Positions 54,842-63,605 of a DNA stretch of 64,000 nt are shown here, piece after piece. The notes below the pieces were generated by a model. The model was not told the DNA's origin and did not search any database. It saw only the letters and a list, made by a program, of their open reading frames with translations. The number at the start of each line of letters is the position of its first letter. Positions within the stretch are counted from its first letter, which is position 1. The stretch is from Roseinatronobacter domitianus (GTDB taxonomy: Bacteria; Pseudomonadota; Alphaproteobacteria; Rhodobacterales; Rhodobacteraceae), in the NCBI RefSeq assembly GCF_023336755.1, contig NZ_JALZWP010000001.1, positions 203,959-267,958 of the forward strand. The letters are read 5' to 3'. Made by a program: the position numbers and the translations under genes.

Positions 54842-56002
54842 ATGTGTGCCCAGCCACTCAAACCCACAGCATGCCTTGCATTGGCCGATGGAACCATTTT
54901 CTACGGGCGCGGCTTTGGCGCGACTGGCGAAACGGTGGCGGAACTGTGCTTCAACACCGCCATGACCGGCTATCAGGAAATCATGACCGACCCGTCCTAT
55001 GCGGGCCAGATCGTGACCTTCACCTTCCCGCATATCGGCAATACCGGCGTGACCATTGAAGACGATGAAACCGCTGAACCCGTTGCTGCCGGCATGGTGG
55101 TGAAATGGGACCCGACCGCGCCTTCCAACTGGCGCGCGCAGGAAACGCTTCTGACGTGGCTGGAGCGGCGTGGCCGTATCTGCATGGGCGGGGTGGATAC
55201 CCGCCGCCTGACCCGTGCGATCCGCCTGCAAGGCGCACCGCATGTCGCGTTGGCCCATAACCCCGACGGGGTGTTCGATCTGGAAGCGCTGGTTGCCAAG
55301 GCGCGCGCCTGGAAAGGGCTGGTTGGCCTTGATCTTGCACGCGATGTGACCTGCGCGCAAAGCTACCGGTGGGATGAAATGCGGTGGGCTTGGCCCGAAG
55401 GCTACACCCGCCAGACCGACCCGAAGCACAAGGTCGTCGCCATCGACTATGGCGCGAAGCGCAACATCCTTCGGTGTTTGGCCTCGGCGGGCTGCGATGT
55501 GACCGTGCTCCCGGCCAGCGCTACAGCGGAAGATGTGCTGGCGCTGAACCCCGATGGGGTGTTCTTGTCGAACGGACCCGGCGACCCCGCCGCGACGGGC
55601 GATTATGCCGTGCCGATGATCCGCGACGTGTTGAAAGCCGATCTGCCGGTTTTTGGCATTTGCCTTGGCCACCAGATGCTGGCGCTGGCCCTTGGCGCGA
55701 AAACCATCAAGATGAGCCACGGCCATCACGGTGCGAACCACCCGGTGAAAGACCACACCACCGGCAAGGTCGAGATCACCTCCATGAACCACGGGTTCGC
55801 GGTCGATGCGCAGACTCTGCCGGATGGGGTGGTCGAAACGCATACCTCGCTGTTCGATGGGTCAAATTGCGGCATCCAAGTGCAGGGCAAGCCGGTGTTT
55901 TCGGTTCAGCACCACCCAGAGGCCAGCCCCGGCCCGCAAGACAGCTTCTACCTGTTTGAAAGGTTCGCCAAGGCGATGGAAGACCGCAAGGCAACTGTCT
56001 GA
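54842..56002 (+). CDS. carA: Carbamoyl-phosphate synthase small (glutaminase) subunit
   Basis: 386 aa. The N-terminal domain contains LADGTIFYGRGFGATGETVAELCFNTAMTGYQEIMTDPSYAGQIV. The class I glutaminase domain has the nucleophile in VFGICLGHQ (Cys at about residue 275), with the catalytic His/Glu in VQHHPEASPGP. SNGPGDPAATGDY is the oxyanion region. It releases ammonia from glutamine for CarB, which is not in the window, to make carbamoyl phosphate for pyrimidines and arginine. Confidence 0.96.
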   Translation: MCAQPLKPTACLALADGTIFYGRGFGATGETVAELCFNTAMTGYQEIMTDPSYAGQIVTFTFPHIGNTGVTIEDDETAEPVAAGMVVKWDPTAPSNWRAQETLLTWLERRGRICMGGVDTRRLTRAIRLQGAPHVALAHNPDGVFDLEALVAKARAWKGLVGLDLARDVTCAQSYRWDEMRWAWPEGYTRQTDPKHKVVAIDYGAKRNILRCLASAGCDVTVLPASATAEDVLALNPDGVFLSNGPGDPAATGDYAVPMIRDVLKADLPVFGICLGHQMLALALGAKTIKMSHGHHGANHPVKDHTTGKVEITSMNHGFAVDAQTLPDGVVETHTSLFDGSNCGIQVQGKPVFSVQHHPEASPGPQDSFYLFERFAKAMEDRKATV

Positions 56003-56027
56003 TAGCAAGCCTGTTCCCGGTATTTTG

Positions 56028-56062
56028 AAAGGGCCAGCCGCAGCTTCGGGCTGGCCCTTTTT
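56028..56062. terminator. Terminator after carA (bidirectional)
   Basis: AAAGGGCCAGCC (56028-56039) pairs with GGCTGGCCCTTT (56049-56060), loop 9 nt, then further T. The reverse strand carries TTTC after the stem, so it can also serve the converging OB-fold gene. Confidence 0.9.
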
Positions 56063-56065
56063 GTA

Positions 56066-56416
56066 TCAATCGTAGCGGCGCTCGAATGTGACAACCTCGC
56101 CATTGGGCATGGTCAGGGTGCGGGCATAAAGCTCGCGCAGCAGGTCATTGTCTATGAATCCATGCACTGTCACGGCATCGCCCACCTTGGCGGGCACCCA
56201 GTTCGGGCCGACATAGACGCGGATACTGTCGCTGGTATCGGTCAGGATGAATTCATCTTCGTCGGTAATGCGCTCTACCGTGCCCGCGACCGTCACCATC
56301 ATGCCGCGCTTGGCGTCGGCGATGGGAATGACCGTATCGGCCAAGCTGGCCCCGCCAAGGGGCAGCGCGATCAGGGCGGTGGTGAACATTGCAGGCAGAA
56401 AGCCCAAGCGAGCCAT
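56066..56416 (-). CDS. Exported OB-fold protein (YgiW/YdeI-like, NirD family)
   Basis: 116 aa. It has a signal peptide (MARLGFLPAMFTTALIALPLGGASLA). The mature domain, MMVTVAGTVERITDEDEFILTDTSDSIRVYVGPNWVPAKVGDAVTVHGFIDND, is the bacterial OB-fold of YgiW/YdeI stress proteins, which are periplasmic and may bind cationic ligands or heme-like molecules. AAGGA 8 nt upstream supports ATG 56416 over ATG 56434. Its neighbours give no further clue. Confidence 0.82.
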   Translation of the reverse strand: MARLGFLPAMFTTALIALPLGGASLADTVIPIADAKRGMMVTVAGTVERITDEDEFILTDTSDSIRVYVGPNWVPAKVGDAVTVHGFIDNDLLRELYARTLTMPNGEVVTFERRYD

Positions 56417-56486
56417 TGGTGTTATTCCTTTCATGTTAAGGTGTTTAACATTTAGGAACAACCGGGTTCGGTGGCAATCGCCGACA

Positions 56487-56516
56487 CGATAACGCCGGAT
56501 GACTTCGGCGTTATCG
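56487..56516. terminator. Perfect 11-bp hairpin downstream of proS
   Basis: CGATAACGCCG (56487-56497) pairs with CGGCGTTATCG (56506-56516) around an 8-nt loop, 44 nt after the proS stop on the minus strand and 70 nt before the OB-fold gene. No U-run follows. Confidence 0.5.
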
Positions 56517-56560
56517 ATGAATTGCAGGGGGGGAGGCCGCGCTGTCGCCGCCCGCCGGAT

Positions 56561-57895
56561 TTATGCGTAGATCTGGGCGATCCGATCGATCGCGACCTCT
56601 GGCGACATGTCTTCGCTCTCGCCCGTGCGGCGCGAGGTCAGTTCCACAACACCTTTCGCCAACCCGCGCGGGCCGACGGTAATGCGCCATGGCAGGCCAA
56701 TCAGGTCCATCGTGGCGAATTTCGCGCCCGCGCGTTCCGAGCGGTCGTCGTAAAGCGGCTCCAGCCCCTTGGCAGTTAGTGCCGCATACAGGCTTTCACA
56801 GGCTGCATCCGCTGCTTCATCGCCCTGCTTCAGGTTCACGATCCCGCAATGGAAGGGCGTCACGCCTTCGGGCCAGATGATGCCACGGTCATCATGGCTC
56901 GCCTCGATAATCGCGCCCAGCAGGCGCGACACGCCAATCCCGTGGCTGCCCATATGCACCGGCACGCGGCTGCCATCGGGGGTCACAACGGTGGCGCCCA
57001 TAGCTTCGGAATACTTGGTGCCGAAATAGAAGATTTGCCCCACTTCGATCCCGCGCGCAACGCGGCGGCGCTCTTCGGGCACTTGCTCGTTAAATGTGGC
57101 TTCGTCGTGGGTTTCATCGGTGCGTGCGTAGCGCGAGGTAAACTCCTCCAGCACCGCCTGGCATTCGGGCACGCTGTCGTAATCTACCGCGCGGTCGCCA
57201 AAGCTCTGGTCGGTGATCGCGCTGTCATAGAACACTTCCGACTCGCCCGTTTCGGCCAGAACCAGAAACTCATGCGTGTAATCGCCGCCAATCGGGCCAC
57301 CATCGGCGCGCATCGGGATGGCTTGCAGCCCCATCCGCTCATAGCTGCGCAGGTAGCTGACCAGATGGCGGTTATAGGCGTGCAGCGCGTCTTCCTTGGT
57401 CAGGTCGAAATTATACCCGTCCTTCATATAGAACTCGCGGCCCCGCATGACGCCGAAGCGCGGGCGCACCTCGTCGCGGAACTTCCACTGAATATGATAC
57501 AGCGTCAGCGGCAGATCCTTGTAGCTGCTGACATGGGTGCGGAAAATGTCGGTAATCAGCTCTTCGTTGGTGGGACCATAGAGCATATCGCGCCCGTGCC
57601 GGTCGGTGATGCGCAGCATTTCCTGCCCGTAGTCATCGTAGCGCCCGGATTCGCGCCACAGATCGGCCGATTGCAGCGTGGGCATGAGCATGGGGATATG
57701 CCCCGCGCGGATCTGTTCTTCATGCACGATGGTTTCAATGCGCTTCAGCACCTTGTAGCCCAAGGGCAGCCACGAATAGATCCCCGCGCTCGCCTGCTTT
57801 ATAAGCCCTGCGCGCAGCATCAGCCGGTGGCTGACGATCTGCGCCTCGGACGGGGTTTCCTTCAGCACGGGCAGGAAATAGCGGGTCAGGCGCAT
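56561..57895 (-). CDS. proS: Prolyl-tRNA synthetase, short (editing-domain-less) form
   Basis: 444 aa, class II aaRS. The N-terminus [46 protein letters not shown] and motif 2-like [23 protein letters not shown] are present. The [20 protein letters not shown] motif 3 region follows, with a C-terminal anticodon-binding domain. The insertion domain that edits mischarged alanine in long ProS is missing, as in other alphaproteobacteria. AAAGGACACCCCC supports ATG 57895. Confidence 0.94.
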   Translation of the reverse strand: MRLTRYFLPVLKETPSEAQIVSHRLMLRAGLIKQASAGIYSWLPLGYKVLKRIETIVHEEQIRAGHIPMLMPTLQSADLWRESGRYDDYGQEMLRITDRHGRDMLYGPTNEELITDIFRTHVSSYKDLPLTLYHIQWKFRDEVRPRFGVMRGREFYMKDGYNFDLTKEDALHAYNRHLVSYLRSYERMGLQAIPMRADGGPIGGDYTHEFLVLAETGESEVFYDSAITDQSFGDRAVDYDSVPECQAVLEEFTSRYARTDETHDEATFNEQVPEERRRVARGIEVGQIFYFGTKYSEAMGATVVTPDGSRVPVHMGSHGIGVSRLLGAIIEASHDDRGIIWPEGVTPFHCGIVNLKQGDEAADAACESLYAALTAKGLEPLYDDRSERAGAKFATMDLIGLPWRITVGPRGLAKGVVELTSRRTGESEDMSPEVAIDRIAQIYA

Positions 57896-57963
57896 GGGGG
57901 TGTCCTTTGGCATCTGCGGTCTGCGCCCGGTGTAAGACGTGGCGCGGGCAGGGGCAAGCGCCC

Positions 57964-58560
57964 TCAATATCCCTTTCGCGCGCCCCGGTCGCCACTCAGC
58001 GACTGTTGCCGCCGTTCCACAAGCAGCTCTATCGCGTCGGCCAAGTGCTCGCGGTCAATGTTGCGGTCGCCCTGCGCCACGCGGATGCGGTGGGCTTCGA
58101 TCATCACGTCGGCATGGCGGCAGCCTTCGGGCGGCTCGAACCGGTAGCTGGCCAGTTCGATGCGCAGGCCCAAAGGGTCGCGGAAATAGATCGAGTCCAT
58201 GAAGCCGCGATCCACCGGCCCCGAATGGCGCACGCCCCGCGCGTCCAGCCGCGCGGCCACTTGCCAGAACGTGGCTTGCGACAGGTTGAAGGCCAGATGG
58301 TGCAAGCTGCCGGTATCTTCCGGCACAGCTTTCGGGTCGGGCTTGCGGGACTCGTTGGTGAAGATGGTTATCAGCCGTCCATCACCCGGATCGAAATACA
58401 GATGCCCTTCATCCGGGTTGTCCAGATTGGGCTGGTCGAAGATGAAGGGCATGCCCAGCACCCCTTCCCAGAAATCGATCGAAGTCTGCCGATCCGCCCC
58501 GATCAGGGTGATGTGATGGACCCCTTGGGTTTGAATTTTTCGGTGCTGCGCGTCGGACAT
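57964..58560 (-). CDS. VOC superfamily protein (glyoxalase/dioxygenase type)
   Basis: 198 aa. A vicinal-oxygen-chelate fold is shown by [28 protein letters not shown] and, in the second module, [22 protein letters not shown] with [16 protein letters not shown]. The His/Glu metal ligands are His residues in VHHIT and LHHLAF and Glu in RIELA. The reaction is unknown; ring-cleaving dioxygenase-like members look similar. AGGGGGG 5 nt upstream supports ATG 58560. Confidence 0.83.
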   Translation of the reverse strand: MSDAQHRKIQTQGVHHITLIGADRQTSIDFWEGVLGMPFIFDQPNLDNPDEGHLYFDPGDGRLITIFTNESRKPDPKAVPEDTGSLHHLAFNLSQATFWQVAARLDARGVRHSGPVDRGFMDSIYFRDPLGLRIELASYRFEPPEGCRHADVMIEAHRIRVAQGDRNIDREHLADAIELLVERRQQSLSGDRGARKGY

Positions 58561-58657
58561 GATGCCCCCCTGACTTGGTGTCGTCGACAGGTAGCGCAAA
58601 ATTCTGCCTTTGTCCTGTTCGCCGCTGCACAGGCCCTGTTGGCTCGGCGCGATCCGG

Positions 58658-59572
58658 TCAGGCGACCGGTTCGACCGGTTGGCGGGCGCCGGTTTGTGAT
58701 GTCTTGGCGTCGCGGGTCAGCGCCATGGCCTTGCGCGCGGCGATTGCGGTCAGGGCCGGGCGCTCGCTGCGGGCGATGTGGCGGGTCAGGGCGCGCAGAT
58801 AGGCTTTGTCGCTATGGCGTTTGCGCAAGAGCGCGGCCAGCTTGGTGCCGGTCAGGCGGCCAGTGACCGCCAGTTCCATAATGGGCGCAAGCAGGTCCAT
58901 CCGGGCAAGCACCTCTGGCGTTGGGCCATAAAGGCGTGGGGTGCGCAGAACATGCACGAAAGGCCGCTGGAACAATGCTGCATGCATGCTGTCTTCCGGG
59001 CGGGACGGATCACTTACCACAAAGGCGTTGCGGCTGCCGTCGAGCATGTCGGGTGCAAAGCCGAAGCGGCTGCGGAAATCCAGCCGTCGCGCCCATTTGA
59101 AACGCGTGTCCCAAACCGCGAATTCCGGGTCGAGCGTGGCTTGCGGGGCAATCGCCAGAACCGTCGCACCCGGCGCGGTCAGGCTGAAGGCGCAGGCCGC
59201 GTAGCCGGCCATGCCGACACCGAAGAACAGCACGCGCTTGAAGCTGTCGAAGAACCCTTCGTCAATCTGCGCATCGAAAAAATCCAGCACTTCCGTGTCG
59301 CGATACCACCGCGGGGCACGGGCGATCAGGCTTAAGTGCGACCAGCCATTCGCCTCTGCGACGAGCAACCCGAGGGGTTTGTGTTCTGGGCCGGTGGCGC
59401 GACACTCTGCGATCGTCTCAAAGCTGACGATCAGGGTGTCATCGCCATCGGCATAGAATGCGGCGTGCTGGCTGCCCAGCGGGGTGAACGCGCCCAACTC
59501 ATCGCCCAATTCGTCCAGTCGTGCCAGCCATTCGGCATCGGTGCGCGCGGTGGAAAGGTCAATATCGGTCAT
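58658..59572 (-). CDS. Conserved Rhodobacterales protein of unknown function, alpha/beta-hydrolase-like core
   Basis: 304 aa, soluble. SLIARAPRWYRDTEVLDFFDAQIDEGFF leads to RVLFFGVGMAGYAACAFSLTAPGATVLAIAPQATLDPEFAVWD, which has the nucleophile-elbow layout of the alpha/beta-hydrolase fold, but the central residue is Met in GVGMAG instead of Ser. Homologues in this order are sometimes labelled phosphoadenosine phosphosulfate reductase; no PAPS-reductase motif is visible here. A basic C-terminus (LLRKRHSDKAYLRALTRHIARSERP) follows. Function not known. Confidence 0.7.
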   Translation of the reverse strand: MTDIDLSTARTDAEWLARLDELGDELGAFTPLGSQHAAFYADGDDTLIVSFETIAECRATGPEHKPLGLLVAEANGWSHLSLIARAPRWYRDTEVLDFFDAQIDEGFFDSFKRVLFFGVGMAGYAACAFSLTAPGATVLAIAPQATLDPEFAVWDTRFKWARRLDFRSRFGFAPDMLDGSRNAFVVSDPSRPEDSMHAALFQRPFVHVLRTPRLYGPTPEVLARMDLLAPIMELAVTGRLTGTKLAALLRKRHSDKAYLRALTRHIARSERPALTAIAARKAMALTRDAKTSQTGARQPVEPVA

Positions 59573-59771
59573 GGTTACCCTGCCGGATCATGGATTGCTG
59601 TAAAACTACCGAGCAGGACCTGCGCTGGCAAATCCCGCATGGCGAAGAAACGTCAAGTTTCTGTCAAAATCGAGGCAATCTTGAAGGATTGTTTGCGTAA
59701 CGCAGACTTTCCTCTGCAAAATAGCTGATTGTGCGCATTATCAGGTCTTTGACACGTTTGCGGTGCGCTTC

Positions 59772-59785
59772 TTGATCCAGATCAA
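59772..59785. promoter_or_regulatory. FNR/FnrL binding site
   Basis: TTGATCCAGATCAA is an exact match to the FNR-family consensus TTGAT-N4-ATCAA. Its centre is at 59778.5. If FnrL activates from -41.5, transcription starts near 59820 on the plus strand. TTATAC (59805-59810) or the nearby ATATAT lies roughly where a -10 would be. Confidence 0.75.
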
Positions 59786-59816
59786 TGAACGCCGGACACA
59801 ATGATTATACGCATAT

Positions 59817-59907
59817 ATATGTTTTTTGGCTTTGCCGGAAAACACTTTCCTCCCTGTCCCGCCGACACGCGGGTGACTAACCCGCCCTTGACCAAGGGCG
59901 GGCTTTT
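59817..59907 (+). ncRNA. Candidate FnrL-activated small RNA (about 90 nt)
   Basis: Between the FnrL-linked promoter and a strong terminator lies a compact transcript with three hairpins. The first is a U-rich stem (TTTTTTGGC, TTT loop, GCCGGAAAA, about 59822-59842, with G-U pairs). The second is CCCGC-CGACAC-GCGGG (about 59858-59873). The third is the terminator at 59881-59902. The single-stranded stretch between the first two reads CACTTTCCTCCCTGT, complementary to Shine-Dalgarno sequences. No open frame of note is present. The 5' end is an estimate. The remaining 59573-59760 shows no gene. Confidence 0.5.
59881..59907 (+). terminator. Intrinsic terminator of the candidate sRNA
   Basis: CCCGCCCTT (59881-59889) pairs with AAGGGCGGG (59894-59902), 4-nt loop, followed by CTTTTT. 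No annotated plus-strand gene precedes it, which is what first pointed to an RNA gene here. Confidence 0.88.
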
Positions 59908-60001
59908 TCCTTGCTCCGGATATGGTCTTTGACACCCGAGATGGCTTGCCGTGCTGTGCGTTGCGCTGCATAGTCGCGCCATGACCCAGAGCCGAGGCCC
60001 C

Positions 60002-61012
60002 ATGACGAACTCTTACGGCCCAGATTATGCCCTGCGTTGTCCCCGAACGGTGGTGTGGCTGTTTGTGTTGCTGTGCCTGGCTGTCATGCTGGTGCCGGGC
60101 GCGCTGCGTGCCCAAACACTGGAAGTGCGGCGCGATGCGGCGATTGCCGCCTGGCTGGCGGATGACGAATTGACGGGCTTGCGCGGCTTGGCGGATCTTG
60201 CGCATCAAGGTGATGCGCAAGCCCAGCTTTTCCTGGGGCTGATCGACCGCCATGCCGCGTTGCAGGGGCCAGCCGTGTTGGGCCTGACGCGGGCGGACCG
60301 AATTGCGCTGTTGCGCGCACCCGGCGGGATGTCTGGCCGCAACTGGGTGGGCGTCGCTGCCGAGCAGGGCAATGCGCTTGCGCGCGCGTGGCGTGCTATG
60401 GCCGAGGTGCAAAGCGACCTGGAGATGGCCGCCCAATTTGCCGAATTGGAAGAAACGCGCGCATTGGCGCAGGCGCTGCTGAGCATTGCAAAACGGCAAG
60501 AGCATGGTTTTGCCGCCGATATAGTGGCGCAGGACTGGTATCCTGAAACCTTGTTGTTTCTGTCGCCGGACATGACCCTGACCGCAGAGCGGGCAGCAGG
60601 GCTACATCCGGGAGATCCGCAGCACCGTTACCAAAATGGGCTGAAGCCACCCAAGGCCGCCTTGCAGGATTGGTTGGGGCAAGCCCCCGCTGCGCTGCAT
60701 TTGCGCGCGACCTGTGCCTCTGTCTGTCCGTCTGAGGCGTCGCAATGCGTGCTGGCGCTGTATCATGCTCTGGGCAATTATCAGGCGCTGCTTACCCATG
60801 GTAGCCCGGCGAACAGCATTGTCCCGGATGCAGAGCTGGCCGCCAGCCCGCGCGGGCAAGCTGCTCTGGCGCGGCGCATTATGCTGATGCGCTCGACCCG
60901 GATGCGCGAAGCAGAGCGCGTGAAACTGGTAGAGGTCAGCCTGTGCGCCACCGACTGGCTTGCCGCGCAATTCGAGGCGCATACCACGCGCAAAATCCCC
61001 GCGCCGCAGTAG
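60002..61012 (+). CDS. Exported conserved protein of unknown function, Sel1-like N-terminal half
   Basis: 336 aa from ATG 60002 (CGAGG 5 nt upstream); ATG 59981 is an alternative. A hydrophobic segment (VVWLFVLLCLAVMLVPGALRAQ) acts as a signal peptide. Helical sequence follows with LAHQGDAQAQLFLGLIDRH and VAAEQGNALARAWRAMAE, resembling Sel1/TPR-like repeats. The C-terminal part has cysteines in ATCASVCPSEASQCVLALYHALGNY and SLCATDWL. I do not recognise a function. It starts about 95 nt after the sRNA terminator and may have its own promoter. Confidence 0.7.
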   Translation: MTNSYGPDYALRCPRTVVWLFVLLCLAVMLVPGALRAQTLEVRRDAAIAAWLADDELTGLRGLADLAHQGDAQAQLFLGLIDRHAALQGPAVLGLTRADRIALLRAPGGMSGRNWVGVAAEQGNALARAWRAMAEVQSDLEMAAQFAELEETRALAQALLSIAKRQEHGFAADIVAQDWYPETLLFLSPDMTLTAERAAGLHPGDPQHRYQNGLKPPKAALQDWLGQAPAALHLRATCASVCPSEASQCVLALYHALGNYQALLTHGSPANSIVPDAELAASPRGQAALARRIMLMRSTRMREAERVKLVEVSLCATDWLAAQFEAHTTRKIPAPQ

Positions 61013-61035
61013 GTGGTAAATTCGCTCGTGGCCAG

Positions 61036-61114
61036 GTGTCGGCCTTATGGAAAGTCATAGGGTGGTGCAGCCACCTATGATCGGCTTATAGACAAGTGCG
61101 ACCTTTGCCGACAC
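61036..61114. other. Structured intergenic stretch, possible RNA fold
   Basis: Outer arms GTGTCGGC (61036-61043) and GCCGACAC (61107-61114) enclose a strong hairpin, TCATAGGGTGG-TGCAG-CCACCTATGA (61055-61080, one bulge). It lies between the converging unknown gene and rimO. Terminators or a small RNA are both possible. Confidence 0.4.
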
Positions 61115-61205
61115 ATCCGAAAATGCTTGCCGATCTCTGAAAAGCGCCGATTTGCTGGCGCCGCTTGGTCGCCTCTGCGGGGCAGAAGATGGCGCGAGCA
61201 GGGGG

Positions 61206-62588
61206 TCAGACCCCGTCTGCCCGCGTTCCCCAAAGGTCATACTCGCCGGCTTCGTCCACTTCGACTGTGACGATATCACCGGCGGCCAACCCGTCCGTGT
61301 TTTCGTCAATGAACAGGTTGCCGTCGATCTCTGGCGCATCGGCCTTGGTGCGGCAGGTGGCAATGCCGTCTTCGTCGATATCATCAACAATCACCTGCAT
61401 CACCTGACCTACTTTCGCGGCCAATTTGGCCTCGGAAATGGCTTGCGCTTTTTGCATGAAACGGTCCCAGCGGTCGGCCTTGACCTCGGCGGGCACATGG
61501 TCGGGCAGGGCATTGGCGCGGGCGCCCGCAACATTTTCGTATTGGAAACACCCGACACGGTCCAACTGCGCCTCGTCCAGCCAATCCAGCAGGGTCTGGA
61601 ATTCTGCTTCCGTCTCTCCCGGATAGCCGACGATGAAGGTGGACCGTAGCGTGATGTCGGGGCAGATGTCGCGCCAAGCCGCGATATGGTCCAGCGTGCG
61701 CTCTGCATGGGCGGGCCGCGCCATGCGTTTCAATGTGTCGGGATGCGCGTGCTGGAAGGGTATATCCAGATAGGGCAGGATCAACCCGTCTGCCATAAGC
61801 GGGATCAGATCGCGGACATGCGGGTAGGGGTAGACATAATGCAGCCGCACCCAAGCGCCCAAAGACCCCAGATCGCGCGCAAGGTCTGTGATATGGGCGC
61901 GGTGGCCCCGGTCCTCGGCGTGTTTAATGTCCACGCCATAAGCCGATGTATCCTGCGAAATCACCAGCAATTCCCGCACCCCGGCCTCGACCAGCTTTTC
62001 GGCCTCGCGTATGATTGCATGGGCGGGACGGCTGACCAGTTTCCCGCGCATGTCGGGGATAATGCAGAATTTGCACTTGTGGTTACAGCCCTCGGAAATC
62101 TTGAGGTAGCTGTAATGGCGTGGCGTCAGGCTGACACTGCTGGCGGGCAGCAGGTCCACGAACGGATCGGGCTTCGGCGGGACGGCCTTGTGCACAGCGT
62201 CCAGCACTTGCTCATATTGGTGCGGCCCGGTCACGGCCAGAACCTTGGGATGCGCCCCGGTGATGTAATCGGGTTCCGCGCCCAGACAGCCGGTCACGAT
62301 TACGCGGCCGTTTTCGGTCAACGCCTCGCCAATTGCATCCAGACTTTCGGCCTTGGCGCTGTCCAGAAACCCGCAGGTGTTGACGATCACTGCATCCGCG
62401 CCGGTGTAATCGGGGCTGATAGCATACCCCTCGGCGCGCAGGCGGGTCAAAATGCGTTCGCTGTCGACCAGCGCCTTGGGGCAGCCAAGGCTGACCATAC
62501 CGATGGTCGGCTGACCAGGGCGGGTGCTGTCACGCATAAGCGCGCGCGGGGCGATATCGGGGCGAAGCTGGGGCGGGTTTTGAGACAT
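61206..62588 (-). CDS. rimO: Ribosomal protein S12 (Asp) methylthiotransferase
   Basis: 460 aa. The N-terminal UPF0004 domain ([41 protein letters not shown]) carries the first Fe-S cluster cysteines. The radical-SAM domain has [18 protein letters not shown] (CxxxCxxC). A TRAM domain ([11 protein letters not shown]) ends it. RimO adds a methylthio group to an aspartate of S12. The sequence around [11 protein letters not shown] and [12 protein letters not shown] separates RimO from MiaB. ATG 62588 is used; 62597 is possible. Confidence 0.93.
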   Translation of the reverse strand: MSQNPPQLRPDIAPRALMRDSTRPGQPTIGMVSLGCPKALVDSERILTRLRAEGYAISPDYTGADAVIVNTCGFLDSAKAESLDAIGEALTENGRVIVTGCLGAEPDYITGAHPKVLAVTGPHQYEQVLDAVHKAVPPKPDPFVDLLPASSVSLTPRHYSYLKISEGCNHKCKFCIIPDMRGKLVSRPAHAIIREAEKLVEAGVRELLVISQDTSAYGVDIKHAEDRGHRAHITDLARDLGSLGAWVRLHYVYPYPHVRDLIPLMADGLILPYLDIPFQHAHPDTLKRMARPAHAERTLDHIAAWRDICPDITLRSTFIVGYPGETEAEFQTLLDWLDEAQLDRVGCFQYENVAGARANALPDHVPAEVKADRWDRFMQKAQAISEAKLAAKVGQVMQVIVDDIDEDGIATCRTKADAPEIDGNLFIDENTDGLAAGDIVTVEVDEAGEYDLWGTRADGV

Positions 62589-62632
62589 GCGCGCCATATA
62601 GTCCCACGCAGGCGCGCAGGAAAGCGCAAAAC

Positions 62633-63595
62633 TCAGCGCGGCTTTTCGGCAACTAACACCGAATAGGTGATTGCTCCCATCGTGTCGCCAGAATTCGGCC
62701 CGGCCCCTTCGATCATATAGGGGCCGACCAGCGCGGCCACGGCATTGCGGATCAGGTATTTCGGCAAGAAAGGACGCAGCAGACGGTATTTCCACGAATG
62801 AAAAAACCGCGCCGCGCGATTGTGCAGGTAGCGCAGTCCGGCGATGGATTGATCGCTCAGATCATCGGAGTGCAGGACCACCAGCCCGGCACGGGCGAGC
62901 GCGGCTTCCCAAGCCTCGATCATATGAAAGCCCCCGGTGACAGCGGTCGTCACCTCGAACAGTCGGGCGGCGGTCTGCACATCTTCGGGCGCGGTGACGA
63001 AATCGGCGCGGCGAAACCCGTCATACATCACGAAACGCCCGCCCGGCGCCATCGCGGCGGCAATCTGGCGTGCTACAGCATCCAGGTCGTTGGCATAGCA
63101 CAGGGTTTCCAAGGCAAAGATCACATCCGCATTGTGCAGATCGGGGGAAATGTCGAAATAGCTGCCCTGCAGGAACCGCAGATTGGGCACATGGCCCGCG
63201 TTCTTGCGGGCGGCTTTGACATGATGCGCCATCAGGTCCAGCCCGGTGAACTGCACATCCGGATGATCTGGCGCAAGCGAGAGTGTGTTGAACCCCATGC
63301 CGCTGCCCAGTTCCAGCACGCGGGCGGCTTGCACCTGCCTGATCTGGTAGGCCACGTTGCGGATCTGGGTGAAATAGCCATCGGTGGCGTAAACCCCGTC
63401 AGGGTTCAGAGCCATATGCATACACCCCTTTTCGGAATGCACACGTTTATAGCCCGGTTCGGATTGCAGATAATAAGGTTTCAGAATGTCCTGCCCTTCA
63501 TCGGCCAGGATCTGGTCAATGCCGAAAACCCGGTCCACATGCCCCAGAGCTTCGGTCAAGGACATGGCAAAGGGTGTGGTCCGGGCATGGGGCAT
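62633..63595 (-). CDS. Class I SAM-dependent methyltransferase
   Basis: About 320 aa. The SAM motif is [16 protein letters not shown] (about residues 105-120), with [11 protein letters not shown], a motif with [37 protein letters not shown] and a C-terminal cap. It resembles methyltransferases acting on sterols, lipids or small molecules, but the substrate is unknown. It follows trpE by 10 nt on the same strand; the start is uncertain (63595 or 63565). Confidence 0.75.
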   Translation of the reverse strand: MPHARTTPFAMSLTEALGHVDRVFGIDQILADEGQDILKPYYLQSEPGYKRVHSEKGCMHMALNPDGVYATDGYFTQIRNVAYQIRQVQAARVLELGSGMGFNTLSLAPDHPDVQFTGLDLMAHHVKAARKNAGHVPNLRFLQGSYFDISPDLHNADVIFALETLCYANDLDAVARQIAAAMAPGGRFVMYDGFRRADFVTAPEDVQTAARLFEVTTAVTGGFHMIEAWEAALARAGLVVLHSDDLSDQSIAGLRYLHNRAARFFHSWKYRLLRPFLPKYLIRNAVAALVGPYMIEGAGPNSGDTMGAITYSVLVAEKPR

Positions 63596-63605
63596 GGCGA
63601 AACGG

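Noticed and set aside
59573-59760. Possible promoter words (TTGACA and TTGACG) on the minus strand upstream of the 59572 gene
   Set aside because: Several -35-like words are present but no convincing -10 at proper spacing could be chosen, so none was listed.
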